A stretch of 64,000 nucleotides of DNA from Jannaschia aquimarina (GTDB taxonomy: Bacteria; Pseudomonadota; Alphaproteobacteria; Rhodobacterales; Rhodobacteraceae): contig NZ_JYFE01000048.1 of assembly GCF_000877395.1 (NCBI RefSeq), positions 1 through 64,000 of the forward strand, in the 5' to 3' direction. A program made the translations under genes and the position numbers. Below the pieces are notes generated by a model. The model searched no databases. It saw only the letters and a list, made by a program, of their open reading frames with translations, and was not told the DNA's origin. This document shows, in pieces, positions 8,953 through 17,353 of the stretch (the first letter of the stretch is position 1; every line of letters begins with the position of its first letter).

Positions 8953-9889
8953 TGACCGCCCCCCCTCGGGTGGTCCGGATTAGATGTTAGGACAACATCG
9001 CCTCCTACGCCGTGGTTGGCGGGAGGCGCAGCGGAGCCGGACGGCGACCATGGCGCAGGTCGGCCCGGCGGGGCGACGGTCTCGGGCGCCGGGGGTCGAT
9101 ACCCGAGCGCCGAGTGCGGGCGCACGGTGTTGTAGTGTCGGCGCCATGCGCCGATCAGCACGCGGGCCTCGGCGAGGGCGTAGAAGACCTCCCGATCCAG
9201 CAACTCGTCGCGCAGCTTGCCGTTGAAGCTCTCGTTGTATCCGTTCTCCCCTGGGCTTCCGGGTTCGATGAAGGCCGTCTTCACGCCAAGGCGGCCGAGC
9301 CATTCGCGCACCGCCGTGGCCGTGAACTCGGGGCCGTTATCGGACCTGATGTGTTCGGGCGGGCCGCGCTCGACGAATAGGTCCGCCAGCACCGCCAGGA
9401 CGTCGTCGGAGTTCAGCCGCCACGCGACGGGAAGTGCGAGGCACTCGCGGGTGTACTCATCGATCACCGTCAGCATCCTGATCCGTCGACCGTCATGCGT
9501 GCGATCCTGAACGAAGTCGCAGGACCAGACATGGTTCGGCCGCTCGGACCGAAGATGCATACATGAGCCGTCCGCGAGCCAGAGCCGCCCTCGCTTCGGC
9601 TTGCAGGCCGGGACCTTCAGGCCCTCGGCGCGCCAGATCCGCTCCACGCGCTTGCGGTTCACATGCCAGCCGGCGGCGCGCCGCAGCGCGGCCACGCGCC
9701 GATAGCCGTAGCGCCCATACTGGCTCGCCAGCGCGATGATGTCCGCCGTCAGCGCTTCCTCGTCGTCCCGGCCCCGCGGCGCCTTCCTCTGAGTGGATCG
9801 GTGCTAGCGCAGCACGCGACAGGCGCGCCGCTTGGACACGCCTACCGTTTTGCGCACGCGCTCGATCGCCAGCCGTCGGCGCGCGGGGC
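8953..9889 (-). pseudogene. IS3-family orfB (copy 1), broken by amber stop
   Basis: This is the DDE integrase-like half of the IS3 transposase. [18 protein letters not shown] and the SFNGKLRDE region supply the rve-domain aspartates and glutamate. A TAG at 9804-9806 replaces the CAG (Gln) codon found at the same place in the second copy (RVVRQHRS there, RVLR-stop-HRS here). The 3' end also runs through the terminal repeat instead of stopping inside the element. Confidence 0.82.
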
Positions 9890-10168
9890 TCAATAGTTTC
9901 CCCGCGCCGCCTCCGTCAGGATCACCTTATCCAGCGTGAGATCGCTGACCGCCCGGCGCAGCCGCTGGTTCTCACGCTCGAGTGCCTTGAGCCGCCGCAC
10001 CTGATCAACCTTCATGCCACCATACTCGCGCCGCCAACGATAGTAAGTCTGCTCAGTCACGCTGATCGCATTGGCCGCCTCGGCCGTCGTTGCACCCTTC
10101 GCCATCAGTACCTCCGCCTCGCGAAGCTTACCGATAATCTCTTCGGGTCCATGCCCCTTCTTGCCCAT
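9890..10168 (-). CDS. IS3-family OrfA (copy 1)
   Basis: The 92-residue helix-turn-helix subunit of the IS3 transposase appears intact. The HTH covers about residues 8-50 (EEIIGKLREAE ... [17 protein letters not shown]), and the leucine-zipper-like [18 protein letters not shown] follows. Normally programmed frameshifting joins it to OrfB, but the OrfB of this copy is interrupted. Confidence 0.88.
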   Translation of the reverse strand: MGKKGHGPEEIIGKLREAEVLMAKGATTAEAANAISVTEQTYYRWRREYGGMKVDQVRRLKALERENQRLRRAVSDLTLDKVILTEAARGNY

Positions 10169-10231
10169 GATCCGCTCCTTCCAGGTCCAATCCGAACATA
10201 GTCAGCGGACCACTCAGAAGGGGGGAGGCCA

Positions 10232-10689
10232 AAGTCATGAAGCGGGCTTGGAACGATGAGGCGGAGACGTTCATGCAGAGCTACGGCGGCAGCCATGTCG
10301 ATGCGAGCCTGCTCTTGCTACCGCTCTCTACGGATACCTGCCGGCCGATCACCCTCGCATGGACGGCACCTTGGCGGCGATCGAGGATCGCCTCGACGTC
10401 GACGGGCGGCTGCTTTGGTATGAGGAAGGAGGAAGCCGGCGACGGCTTCGAAGTAGGACAGGGCGCGTTCCTCCTCTGCTCGTTCTGGCACGTGGAAGTA
10501 CTCGCGATGCGCGGGGAAACGGACCGCGCCATCGCCATCTTCGATCGGCTCCTGAGCCTTCGCAATGACCTTGGGCTGCTCGCCGAAGAATACGATCCGA
10601 GGGACGGACGACAGCTGGGGAACGTCCCACAGGCGTTCTCGCATGTCGGCATCGTCGGTGCGGCGGTCGCGCTTTCAAAGGACTGGTGA
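10232..10689 (+). pseudogene. GH15-family glucoamylase/trehalase-like 3' remnant
   Basis: The C-terminal part of a glycoside hydrolase family 15 protein is recognisable: WNDEAETFMQSYGG, DASLLLLPL, then in another frame YGYLPADHPRMDGTLAAIE and DRLDVDGRLLWYEE, then back in the first frame VGQGAFLLCSFWHVE and GLLAEEYDPRDGRQLGN. Two compensating frameshifts lie near 10330 and 10430. The 5' part is missing, cut off at the IS boundary. A strong terminator still follows. Confidence 0.8.
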
Positions 10690-10718
10690 CTGCTGGTAGC
10701 GCGCAGAGGCACACGAGG

Positions 10719-10756
10719 AAAAGGGGGAGCGGTGCATGGCACCGCTCCCCCTTTTC
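10719..10756 (+). terminator. Rho-independent terminator after the GH15 remnant
   Basis: A 17-bp perfect inverted repeat (AAAAGGGGGAGCGGTGC with its complement) has a 3-nt ATG loop and ends in TTTTC. It terminates the former GH15 gene and, being symmetrical, could also act on the minus strand. Confidence 0.85.
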
Positions 10757-10910
10757 TGCTCGTCCTCGCCCGCTTTTCAGCGAGACGCTCTTACAATCAG
10801 CAACCTGGCTTGCGCATCGCAGACCTACCTTCCATCAAGTTGACGTTCGTCTAAAACTACCAGAACCCGTTGCAGGGTTCCATGCAACGTAAAACTCGTT
10901 CGAAGCTTGT

Positions 10911-12824
10911 CTATCCGCGGAGTGTCGCCTCAGCGTCTTCGAGCATTTCCTCGACGACACGGCCGCCATGTACGGTCACGAATCGAATTTTGTCCCTCAT
11001 AATCATAGACTTGACCAGTTTCGCGGCGTCCTGCGCACGCTCTACTTCCTCGAAGAGTTCAAGGTGCGCTGCTCTCAGCGTGTCTGCCCAGATAGGCATT
11101 TCCGTTCCCTTCTTGAAGACTTCCTCCGCTAGCAAGTCGCAGTACCCGCGGAGCACTGACGTATCGATACCGTCCTTCGCCAGAACGGCGAGGTCGCCTC
11201 CCGCACGCAGGAAGCACAAGGAATACTCCAACAGATTGTTGACCGTATGAAGGCGATCATCTGTCGGTTCGTGGGAAGCAGCGTCCTCAAACTCCCGTGA
11301 AGGAGCAACCTTCCGATCCAAAAGAGGCTTCGTCGTACGTAGTGCCTTGAGGTAGTACTCTCGTTGCTCCGACCGGACGCTTTCCTCTGCACCCAGAGGG
11401 GCCTCCCTCAGTCGCAAATTCTCTGCCAGTTCCCAATACGCGAGACCGAGCTGACGCGGAATTCGAACTCTGAGGAAATGATCATCCTCAAGTTCTCCTT
11501 GAGGATGATTATCCAAGTTTCGGACAGCTTCCTTGAGCTTGATAACGGCGAGGTCTTCCTGACTTCCCTGCGCCATCATGACATTGGCCATCCGGTAACC
11601 GAGGATCGCATCATAACGATATGCCGGGTCTTGAGATAGCTGGCCATAGAGCTTGAGGGATAGCGCCATTTGCTCGGCTACATACGTCTCATCGTAGGCG
11701 GTATCATGAAGGCCACTGGCGACACGGCCTGCCCAATAATAAGCCAGCGCCGCTTCCATCATCAGGTAATACCGGCAATACGCCACAGCCTCACGGGAGA
11801 GCCCCTCTTCTGCCTTCACTGCTTTGACCAAGTCCAGAAGCTCAGTCCCGATCGCCGTGAACTCTGCCGGCAGCCCAGCTTTCGCCTCTACTCCCCCTTT
11901 GAAGAAGCTCGTAAAAGCTATCCGGATTTGATCAGCTACAGCACCCACCCTTTTCTGAAGCTGCCCCCTGAGTGGAAGCTGACTCAGTGTCTCAAGATGT
12001 ACCGTTCCGGCAGAAACGTGCGTGGTCGATGACAGGCCAGCCGGATCTGCACGCATCATTTCTTGGCGAATGTCGTCGGCGATTGTCCCACATTCGTCAA
12101 GAAGCCGCTTGAGGCTTCCTAGACGCTTCGACGCGCTCTGAAAGTGTTCCCATTCCCTACTGCCCTTATCTGCGAGGTCGGCCTTGTATCGCAAGGAATG
12201 ATCGATCTCGCCCCACACATCCTCCATGGAAGTACGTATCTGCACTTCCATGGGTATACGCCGATCATGGCGACTGTTGATCGGGTTTCGACACCAAACG
12301 ACGATGTGGATTGACGAGTACTCGGTTTCCTTGCGCTCGACCTCCACCCCCAACACGTCCGATTCGGCTTTGACTGGCACGCCTTTCGTGTTGAATTGAT
12401 CGATGATCATCGAGACGATCGGATCGTCCTCCTTTGCAGATGTATATATCTTGATCTCTTCGATCGCATCTTCAAGAACTGTTCCCGGAAAAATGGATAA
12501 CTCCTGCATTTGCCCGGCTTCTATGAACTTTAGGAAGCGCGCGACCAGCAGGGGTAATTCAGCCTTATATAGCGTCAGCAAGCGGAGGCCTACGATGTCG
12601 CGGACATCGCCGGGGCCATAGTCAGGACGCTTGCTTCGTCGATCCATCACCTTTCTCGCAAGGCTTCGATGATCCTTTACCCGACACTTCGTGAGGTAAG
12701 CGGTCCCATCAATGCTCCGATCACCCATGATGAGCCCAGCAAGCACGCGATGCCTGACCTCCGCCGCGCCCGCCAAAGCGTTAACGCAGTCGAGTTCGAG
12801 CTTCATTTCGATGTCGCTGGTCAT
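10911..12824 (-). CDS. RelA/SpoT-domain protein with long helical C-terminus
   Basis: Residues about 20-215 form a RelA/SpoT nucleotide pyrophosphotransferase-like domain: GPGDVRDIVGLRLL (71-83), EYSSIHIVVW (169-178) and MEVQIRTSMEDVWGEIDHS (192-210) are family motifs. There is no HD hydrolase domain. The remaining 420 residues look helical and repeat-like and match nothing I recognise, unlike housekeeping Rel with TGS and ACT domains. In such a setting small or fused alarmone synthetases often act as toxins or phage sensors; that role is inference here. GC is lower than in the core genes. Confidence 0.75.
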   Translation of the reverse strand: MTSDIEMKLELDCVNALAGAAEVRHRVLAGLIMGDRSIDGTAYLTKCRVKDHRSLARKVMDRRSKRPDYGPGDVRDIVGLRLLTLYKAELPLLVARFLKFIEAGQMQELSIFPGTVLEDAIEEIKIYTSAKEDDPIVSMIIDQFNTKGVPVKAESDVLGVEVERKETEYSSIHIVVWCRNPINSRHDRRIPMEVQIRTSMEDVWGEIDHSLRYKADLADKGSREWEHFQSASKRLGSLKRLLDECGTIADDIRQEMMRADPAGLSSTTHVSAGTVHLETLSQLPLRGQLQKRVGAVADQIRIAFTSFFKGGVEAKAGLPAEFTAIGTELLDLVKAVKAEEGLSREAVAYCRYYLMMEAALAYYWAGRVASGLHDTAYDETYVAEQMALSLKLYGQLSQDPAYRYDAILGYRMANVMMAQGSQEDLAVIKLKEAVRNLDNHPQGELEDDHFLRVRIPRQLGLAYWELAENLRLREAPLGAEESVRSEQREYYLKALRTTKPLLDRKVAPSREFEDAASHEPTDDRLHTVNNLLEYSLCFLRAGGDLAVLAKDGIDTSVLRGYCDLLAEEVFKKGTEMPIWADTLRAAHLELFEEVERAQDAAKLVKSMIMRDKIRFVTVHGGRVVEEMLEDAEATLRG

Positions 12825-13027
12825 GACGAACCCTTGCGTCGGTCGGTACTTCGGCGGAGGGCCCGCATGCTGTGTAGCTTGGATACCGCCCCCCCCGAAC
12901 GAGTCAATGGCTCGGACGTCCGCGTGCGCGAGGCCCGGTCCCGCGAACGAAGAGCCGATATCGCGGCGAGAATATAATGATGCGAGTAGGAAGACCCTAG
13001 GAGATGTCCGTCAACGGAGGCCGGAAC

Positions 13028-14977
13028 TCAGATCGTGGGCGGCGGCACCTTGATCGCTCTTTGGCTTATGAAGTGCCAACTGGACGCGTTCGTCGTTTCC
13101 CGACCGTCGATGGTGAAGTCAACCGCGCGGTCCGATCCGAGGGTCAAGAGAACCCCTTGGTGGTCCGGCGGAAGAAGGATCTGACGCGTCTGACCTCCGC
13201 TATCCCTGAGTAATCCGACGCTGTGCGACACGCCGAAGGTCCCGTTCTCGTTTCCGCGGCGGATCAGTCCGTACGAGGAGAACGTCAGGACCGTGCAGCC
13301 CGGGTCGTCAGCGAGGGTACTCGCGTAGCGGGCCGGCCAACGCCCTTCCAGCTGGGGTCCATCCATGAGGAGCGAGAACACGAGGTTCGGACCGACGGAG
13401 CGGATGATCTCATGGCAAGGATCGTTTCTCGCAAGGTCCTCGCAGATGAGCGACGAGAATACGGCGTCCTTGCGGAACTGGAAGAAGTTGAGTTCGCGGC
13501 GCTCGATTTCGTGGCTTTCCCACCAGTCGACGTTCGGCCGCAGGGACGACGCCAAACCGTAGTTCGAGATCTGTGACCTATCGAGCATCCATCAATGGTG
13601 CTTCCGTTGGCTGACCAGTCGCGCGCGCGGTCGATCGCTTCCGGTCGCGGCCGTCATGCTCTTTTCCCAGATCGCCGTCAGAACGCAGTTGGTCTCGTCG
13701 CCGTCGCAGTTGCCGCTGCTTCCGGCGATCATGAACTCAACCGTCCCCTCGGTGGCATCGTAGACGACGTCCATGAGCTTCCGAAAGAGGTCGAAGCTTA
13801 GAGCATACTCAGGAAAGACCACCGCGTTGATGCTGCCCACATCGTTCAGCGCCGTTCCGATCAGACTTCGGACGATCTCGCATATCTCGTCGCTTCCGCC
13901 GTCCAGCCAGGTCTGGCTGACGCCGAAGTTTCCCCACCGGGCCCCATCTCCCTGGTTCTCCCGGACCTTCGCGAAGTCCAAGGCACGCAAGTGATAAGGA
14001 AGGGGCACGAGGAGAATGTCGAGGCTTTCGCCGGCGTCGGCCTTGGGTTCGCCCTGAACCTGTTGCCAGGAGCATCGGACGGTCCCCTCCGGCCCGGTGA
14101 TCGCAAGGTTCCGGGAAATGCTCCTAAGGGTACATCCGACTTGCGTGACCCGTCCCTTCGGCTGGACGCAGACGACCGAACTGTCCGCGGCACCGGCGAA
14201 CGTCGCGACGTGCCGGTTCGCCCGCACCATGTTCGGCACCGCCCCTCCGGAAACGACGGTCTCCGTCAGACGGCTCCGCTTGACGCGGATCGAGGCCCAC
14301 CGCTGGAACTGGTTCGCACCCGACGCGTCGTCGGTCGAGTAGACGTGACCGATCCGGTCGCATGCCTCGTCTGCGATGATGAGCATTTGGAATAGCGCTT
14401 TCCACCACGGGGGTGCCTCGCGCTCGGCAGGCTGGCCTTCCTGGCCCACTGTATCCCGATGCCACTTCTGGACGGAGCCCATCTTGATCTGCTGCCGACG
14501 TCGGCTGAAGACGAGTGCCCAAAGCGAGTGGAGCAGTTGCGGTGGGCTGGAGGTCTTCCTCCATTGGAGGCTGGCTTCGACGCACCTCTTACGCTCGGCC
14601 TCGTTGATGACCACCATCAGAGGAGACGGTCGTCCAGTCGCCGGCTTGCCGAAGCGAGGCGACGCAGTCGGATCGGGCTCAAAGTAGCCCATGAGGCCCA
14701 TCTGTTGGATCATGTAGGCGCAGAAGGCGAACACGTCGTATGGCAGGACCGGGGTGAGCCTCCACGGCGAGTCGAACTCGGACGGTTGGTCCGTAGTCTG
14801 CGCCACGTCCGATGACGTGATCTGCGGCAGGGCTTCGCCTTCCGAGAGCAATTCCTCGATCAGACGCGGGTCGATCGCCTGCGTCCCGTTGGGGAAGACA
14901 GTCTGGAGCACGTTTAGAATCGTCGTGCGTCCGCGATGGTCCATCTGCGCGCTCCGAATGTGACGGCAATGCGACAT
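13028..14977 (-). pseudogene. Nitrilase-superfamily-like gene interrupted by in-frame TGA
   Basis: Two halves lie in the same frame, separated only by TGA (13592-13594) and TGG. Together they give the C-N hydrolase triad: Glu390 in FPEYAL, Lys459 in SQRKHH and Cys512 in LICEDLAR. The stop is three residues after the catalytic Lys region, where an Arg (CGA) codon would fit, so one C-to-T change explains it. The N-terminal 190 residues are not recognised. The chosen ATG has AAGGGG 7 bp upstream; a frame extends 21 codons further. Read-through cannot be excluded. The gene lies upstream of the RelA-like gene on the same strand. Confidence 0.7.
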
Positions 14978-15151
14978 CGCTAGCCCCTTGCAACATAGGG
15001 AACAACACCACATGTTGGGGCTATGACACGGACAACACATGTCCCAAGGGTCTCACTTGTGCGTATGGGCGACACCTCACGCTCGTTCATGCGCATTTGA
15101 GTAGGAAACCTTTCCCTGCCAGCATGCGTAGTGCTATCACCTGTCGATACG

Positions 15152-15174
15152 CGGCCGGGGCTCCATCCCGGCCG
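15152..15174. other. GC-rich hairpin
   Basis: A perfect 8-bp inverted repeat (CGGCCGGG/CCCGGCCG) with a 7-nt loop lies in the gap between the nitrilase-like gene and a small plus-strand reading frame. There is no T tract, and the role is unknown. Confidence 0.35.
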
Positions 15175-15242
15175 CCTTACGCTTTCGACGTCAAGGACTT
15201 GACATTACTCAGCTGAACTCCGCCGCGATGATCGAGGATGCG

Positions 15243-15488
15243 ATGACAACGCTTCCCGGTGAGACCGAGGCGCTCGCCAAGGGCCTCGCCGCTGCCATCC
15301 GGGAGTCTGCTCATGCATCCATGAAGGCTACCTTGCCCGATGGCATCGAGGACTCCGATGAGTATGCGGTCTTCGATGTACCCACAGGGATCGTTCAAGT
15401 CAGCCCTTTTCGGAACGTGGCCGTGGAGGGCTCGGTCGATCATCGACTTGTAAGCGCCGCGCGCGAGTTGATCGACGCTTTCGAGTAG
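15243..15488 (+). CDS. Small acidic hypothetical protein
   Basis: An 81-residue reading frame begins MTTLPGETEALAKG. It has a GAGG ribosome-binding site 7 bp before the ATG and a plausible amphipathic composition. I recognise no family. It stands alone in a region of decayed genes, and an antisense frame of similar size exists, so its reality is uncertain. Confidence 0.4.
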   Translation: MTTLPGETEALAKGLAAAIRESAHASMKATLPDGIEDSDEYAVFDVPTGIVQVSPFRNVAVEGSVDHRLVSAARELIDAFE

Positions 15489-15670
15489 ATGGCCGCCACC
15501 GGCGGTCTCGTTCGAATACCGCCGTAGGTCATGGTTCAGGCCTTCGCCCGATGTTCACTCGTCCGTAATGCCGGACCCCGTTCGGCTCGTTCGTACCGCT
15601 TCGAGGAAGCTCTTGTGCGCGAACCGCTGTAGCTCGGCCGCGGCTGCACGCGCGCTTTCGGATGCAGCCG

Positions 15671-15958
15671 TCAGCTCATCCGAAGAGGCATCCCGACCCG
15701 ACGCCTAGCGATCATCTCAGCCCGCGCGCGTTCCAGTTCCTGTCGCTGCGCCGGGAACGCGTCCCTGCGATCTAGGATCTCGCCGCGAACCGCATCGCGC
15801 AGGACCGGGTTAAGACCTTCCAGCGCAAGCGGAACGGCTACCTTCGAAGGAGGCCATCGTTGGCCTGCGATCACCGCGACCGCGAACCCGAGACACACGA
15901 GATTGAGGGAAAGGGATACGACGAACCCGATGAAGGTGAGACGGCATCCGCGATCCAT
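15671..15958 (-). CDS. Periplasmic metal-sensor-like membrane protein
   Basis: The 95-residue protein has one transmembrane segment (LTFIGFVVSLSLNLVCLGFA) followed by a periplasmic helical part with LRDAVRGEILDRRDAF and ELERARAEMIARRR. This layout recalls the CnrR/ZraP-type heavy-metal sensors that follow ECF sigma/anti-sigma pairs in Rhodobacterales. It starts 11 bp after the anti-sigma-like gene. Because the sigma and anti-sigma genes are broken, it is probably an orphan. The family assignment is by general resemblance. Confidence 0.5.
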   Translation of the reverse strand: MDRGCRLTFIGFVVSLSLNLVCLGFAVAVIAGQRWPPSKVAVPLALEGLNPVLRDAVRGEILDRRDAFPAQRQELERARAEMIARRRVGMPLRMS

Positions 15959-15969
15959 CACAGCAACCC

Positions 15970-16440
15970 CTACCAAAGTAGGCCGCCGGACGTCCCGGTG
16001 AACGCCGCATGCGCCGTCGCGACCAGGCGTTCGTCCTCGAAAGCATCCGTGACCGCCCCACCCGCGTGGTATCCCAAGACCACGTACGCGATGGCCGCTG
16101 CGCCGGCGGCGATCCGTGGCGCGCCGCCGAGACGGGTCGCAACCCTTGGGGCCGAGCCGTCGTTCGCTGCCGCTCCTGGATCGATCGTCGACCGCTCAGG
16201 TGGCTCGCCCACGCTCACGGCAAAAACGTCCTGCACGGACGGTCGATGCGCCTCGTCGTCGACCGCGAATGCCTGCTCGATATCGAGGTCGACATACCGG
16301 ACCTCCTGAAGCAAGAAGAGCAGCCTTCCATCTCGACCGATCGCATTTCGCGCACGCACGGCTTTCTCGGAAGGCCATCGGTCGAGATCCTAACCCCAGC
16401 GCAGGAGCGACTCCTCGAACTCGTTCCACGTCATCGTCAT
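15970..16440 (-). pseudogene. Anti-sigma-factor-like membrane protein, amber-interrupted
   Basis: Reading from the ATG at 16440, 4 bp after the sigma fragment's stop, gives MTMTWNEFEESLLRWG, then TAG (16390-16392), then DLDRWPSEKAVRARN in the same frame. The rest has one hydrophobic segment (IAAGAAAIAYVVLGYHAGG) near the C-terminus. Gene order (sigma, this, metal-sensor-like) fits an anti-sigma factor. A shorter restart downstream of the stop would make about 129 residues. Confidence 0.6.
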
Positions 16441-16444
16441 CCGC

Positions 16445-16714
16445 TCAGTTCCCTCCCCGGCGGTCTCGCGCCCGCCGCTTCTCACGTAGAGATCTGCGGG
16501 CGCGTATAATCAATTGCTCCGCTTCCCCTCTGCTGCTGCCGACCACGACGGCGATCTCGGCGGTCGATAGTTCCCCCTCCACGGCCAGGATGAGAGCAGC
16601 CCGCTGTCGCGCGGGAAATCCCGCGATGTCGCGCCGTACGGCTGCGAGCTCTTCTACCGCGATCACGTGCCGTTCGCCGTCGCCGCGGGAGCGGCAGCAG
16701 GCCATGATGGGCAA
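16445..16714 (-). pseudogene. ECF sigma factor, C-terminal fragment
   Basis: Only sigma region 4 remains: LAAVRRDIAGFPARQRAALILAV is followed by the HTH STAEIAVVVGSSRGEAEQ and RARRSLREK. Region 2, needed for -10 recognition and polymerase binding, is absent. In-frame sequence upstream runs into a stop within about 80 bp. A deletion seems to have joined this fragment to the region next to the TniQ partner gene. Confidence 0.65.
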
Positions 16715-16820
16715 ACGAAGTTCGCGCCGTCGACGGGCAGGCGTCCCGCTGAGCTGTAGCCATCTTCGAGCGCAAACCCCTCACGTCTTCCCGGCTAAAG
16801 GAGAAAGAGCGAGGAGCACC

Positions 16821-17351
16821 TCAGCGCTTGTGCATTAAGTCCAGCACGTCATCGTACAGGCTCTGCAACCCTGGCTCATCCGGCCGCGACACCGCATACG
16901 TGAGCCGACTGATGTGGCTACCTGCCCTAGCAAGACGCCCTAAACATACCCTCAGATGCCGAAGTGTGATGATCTCGGGACCGTTGTTCAAGCGGCATTC
17001 GAAATGTGCCTCACTTGATCCGTCACTCGCAGCTACGCCGTAGCCCTTCAAGCCATGGGCGATCGAGTTCCGGATCCTTAAAGCCTCGGCAAGCTGATCA
17101 TGCAACGCGTTCACGACTCGCAGATGGTCCGCACGGTTCTGCGCACTGTGAACGTGCAGGTCCTTCCACCTTGCCAACGAACGACCGATCCCATGCGGTT
17201 TGTTAGTGCTCAGCGGATCACCTAGCGCTGCAATGGCTTCCCCCAGCTCGGCCTCCACGCTCGACCAAAGCATGAATAGGGAACCAGTGGCCTCCCTCAT
17301 CTCGGCGATTGTAGCCGGAGGCTCTGACCAATCGTTCGGACGAGGCGTCAT
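16821..17351 (-). CDS. Hypothetical protein with HEPN-like RxxxxH motif, downstream of tniQ
   Basis: The 176-residue helical protein starts 2 bp after the tniQ stop and is probably co-transcribed with it. A segment LRIRNSIAHGLKGYG contains R-x4-H, the pattern of HEPN ribonucleases, preceded by a long helix (FMLWSSVEAELGEAIAALGD). That motif alone is weak evidence of RNase activity. It may be a transposon accessory protein or a cargo gene that uses the tniQ promoter. Confidence 0.6.
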   Translation of the reverse strand: MTPRPNDWSEPPATIAEMREATGSLFMLWSSVEAELGEAIAALGDPLSTNKPHGIGRSLARWKDLHVHSAQNRADHLRVVNALHDQLAEALRIRNSIAHGLKGYGVAASDGSSEAHFECRLNNGPEIITLRHLRVCLGRLARAGSHISRLTYAVSRPDEPGLQSLYDDVLDLMHKR

Positions 17352-17353
17352 AT

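Larger units (their letters stand above)
8953..10231 (-). mobile_element. IS3-family element, copy 1 (IS407-like group)
   Basis: A 1279-bp insertion sequence with imperfect terminal inverted repeats: TGACCGCCCCCC...TGGTCCG on the left and the inverse of TGGCCTCCCCCC...TGGTCCG on the right. It carries orfA and orfB on the minus strand. orfB contains an amber stop, so this copy cannot make a full OrfAB transposase. I see no convincing target duplication. It sits just inside the transposon's left end and abuts a truncated GH15 gene. Confidence 0.85.

Noticed and set aside
16009-16838. Long plus-strand frames opposite the sigma/anti-sigma region
   Set aside because: They are Arg- and Ser-rich antisense frames typical of high-GC DNA, and the minus strand has recognisable domains.
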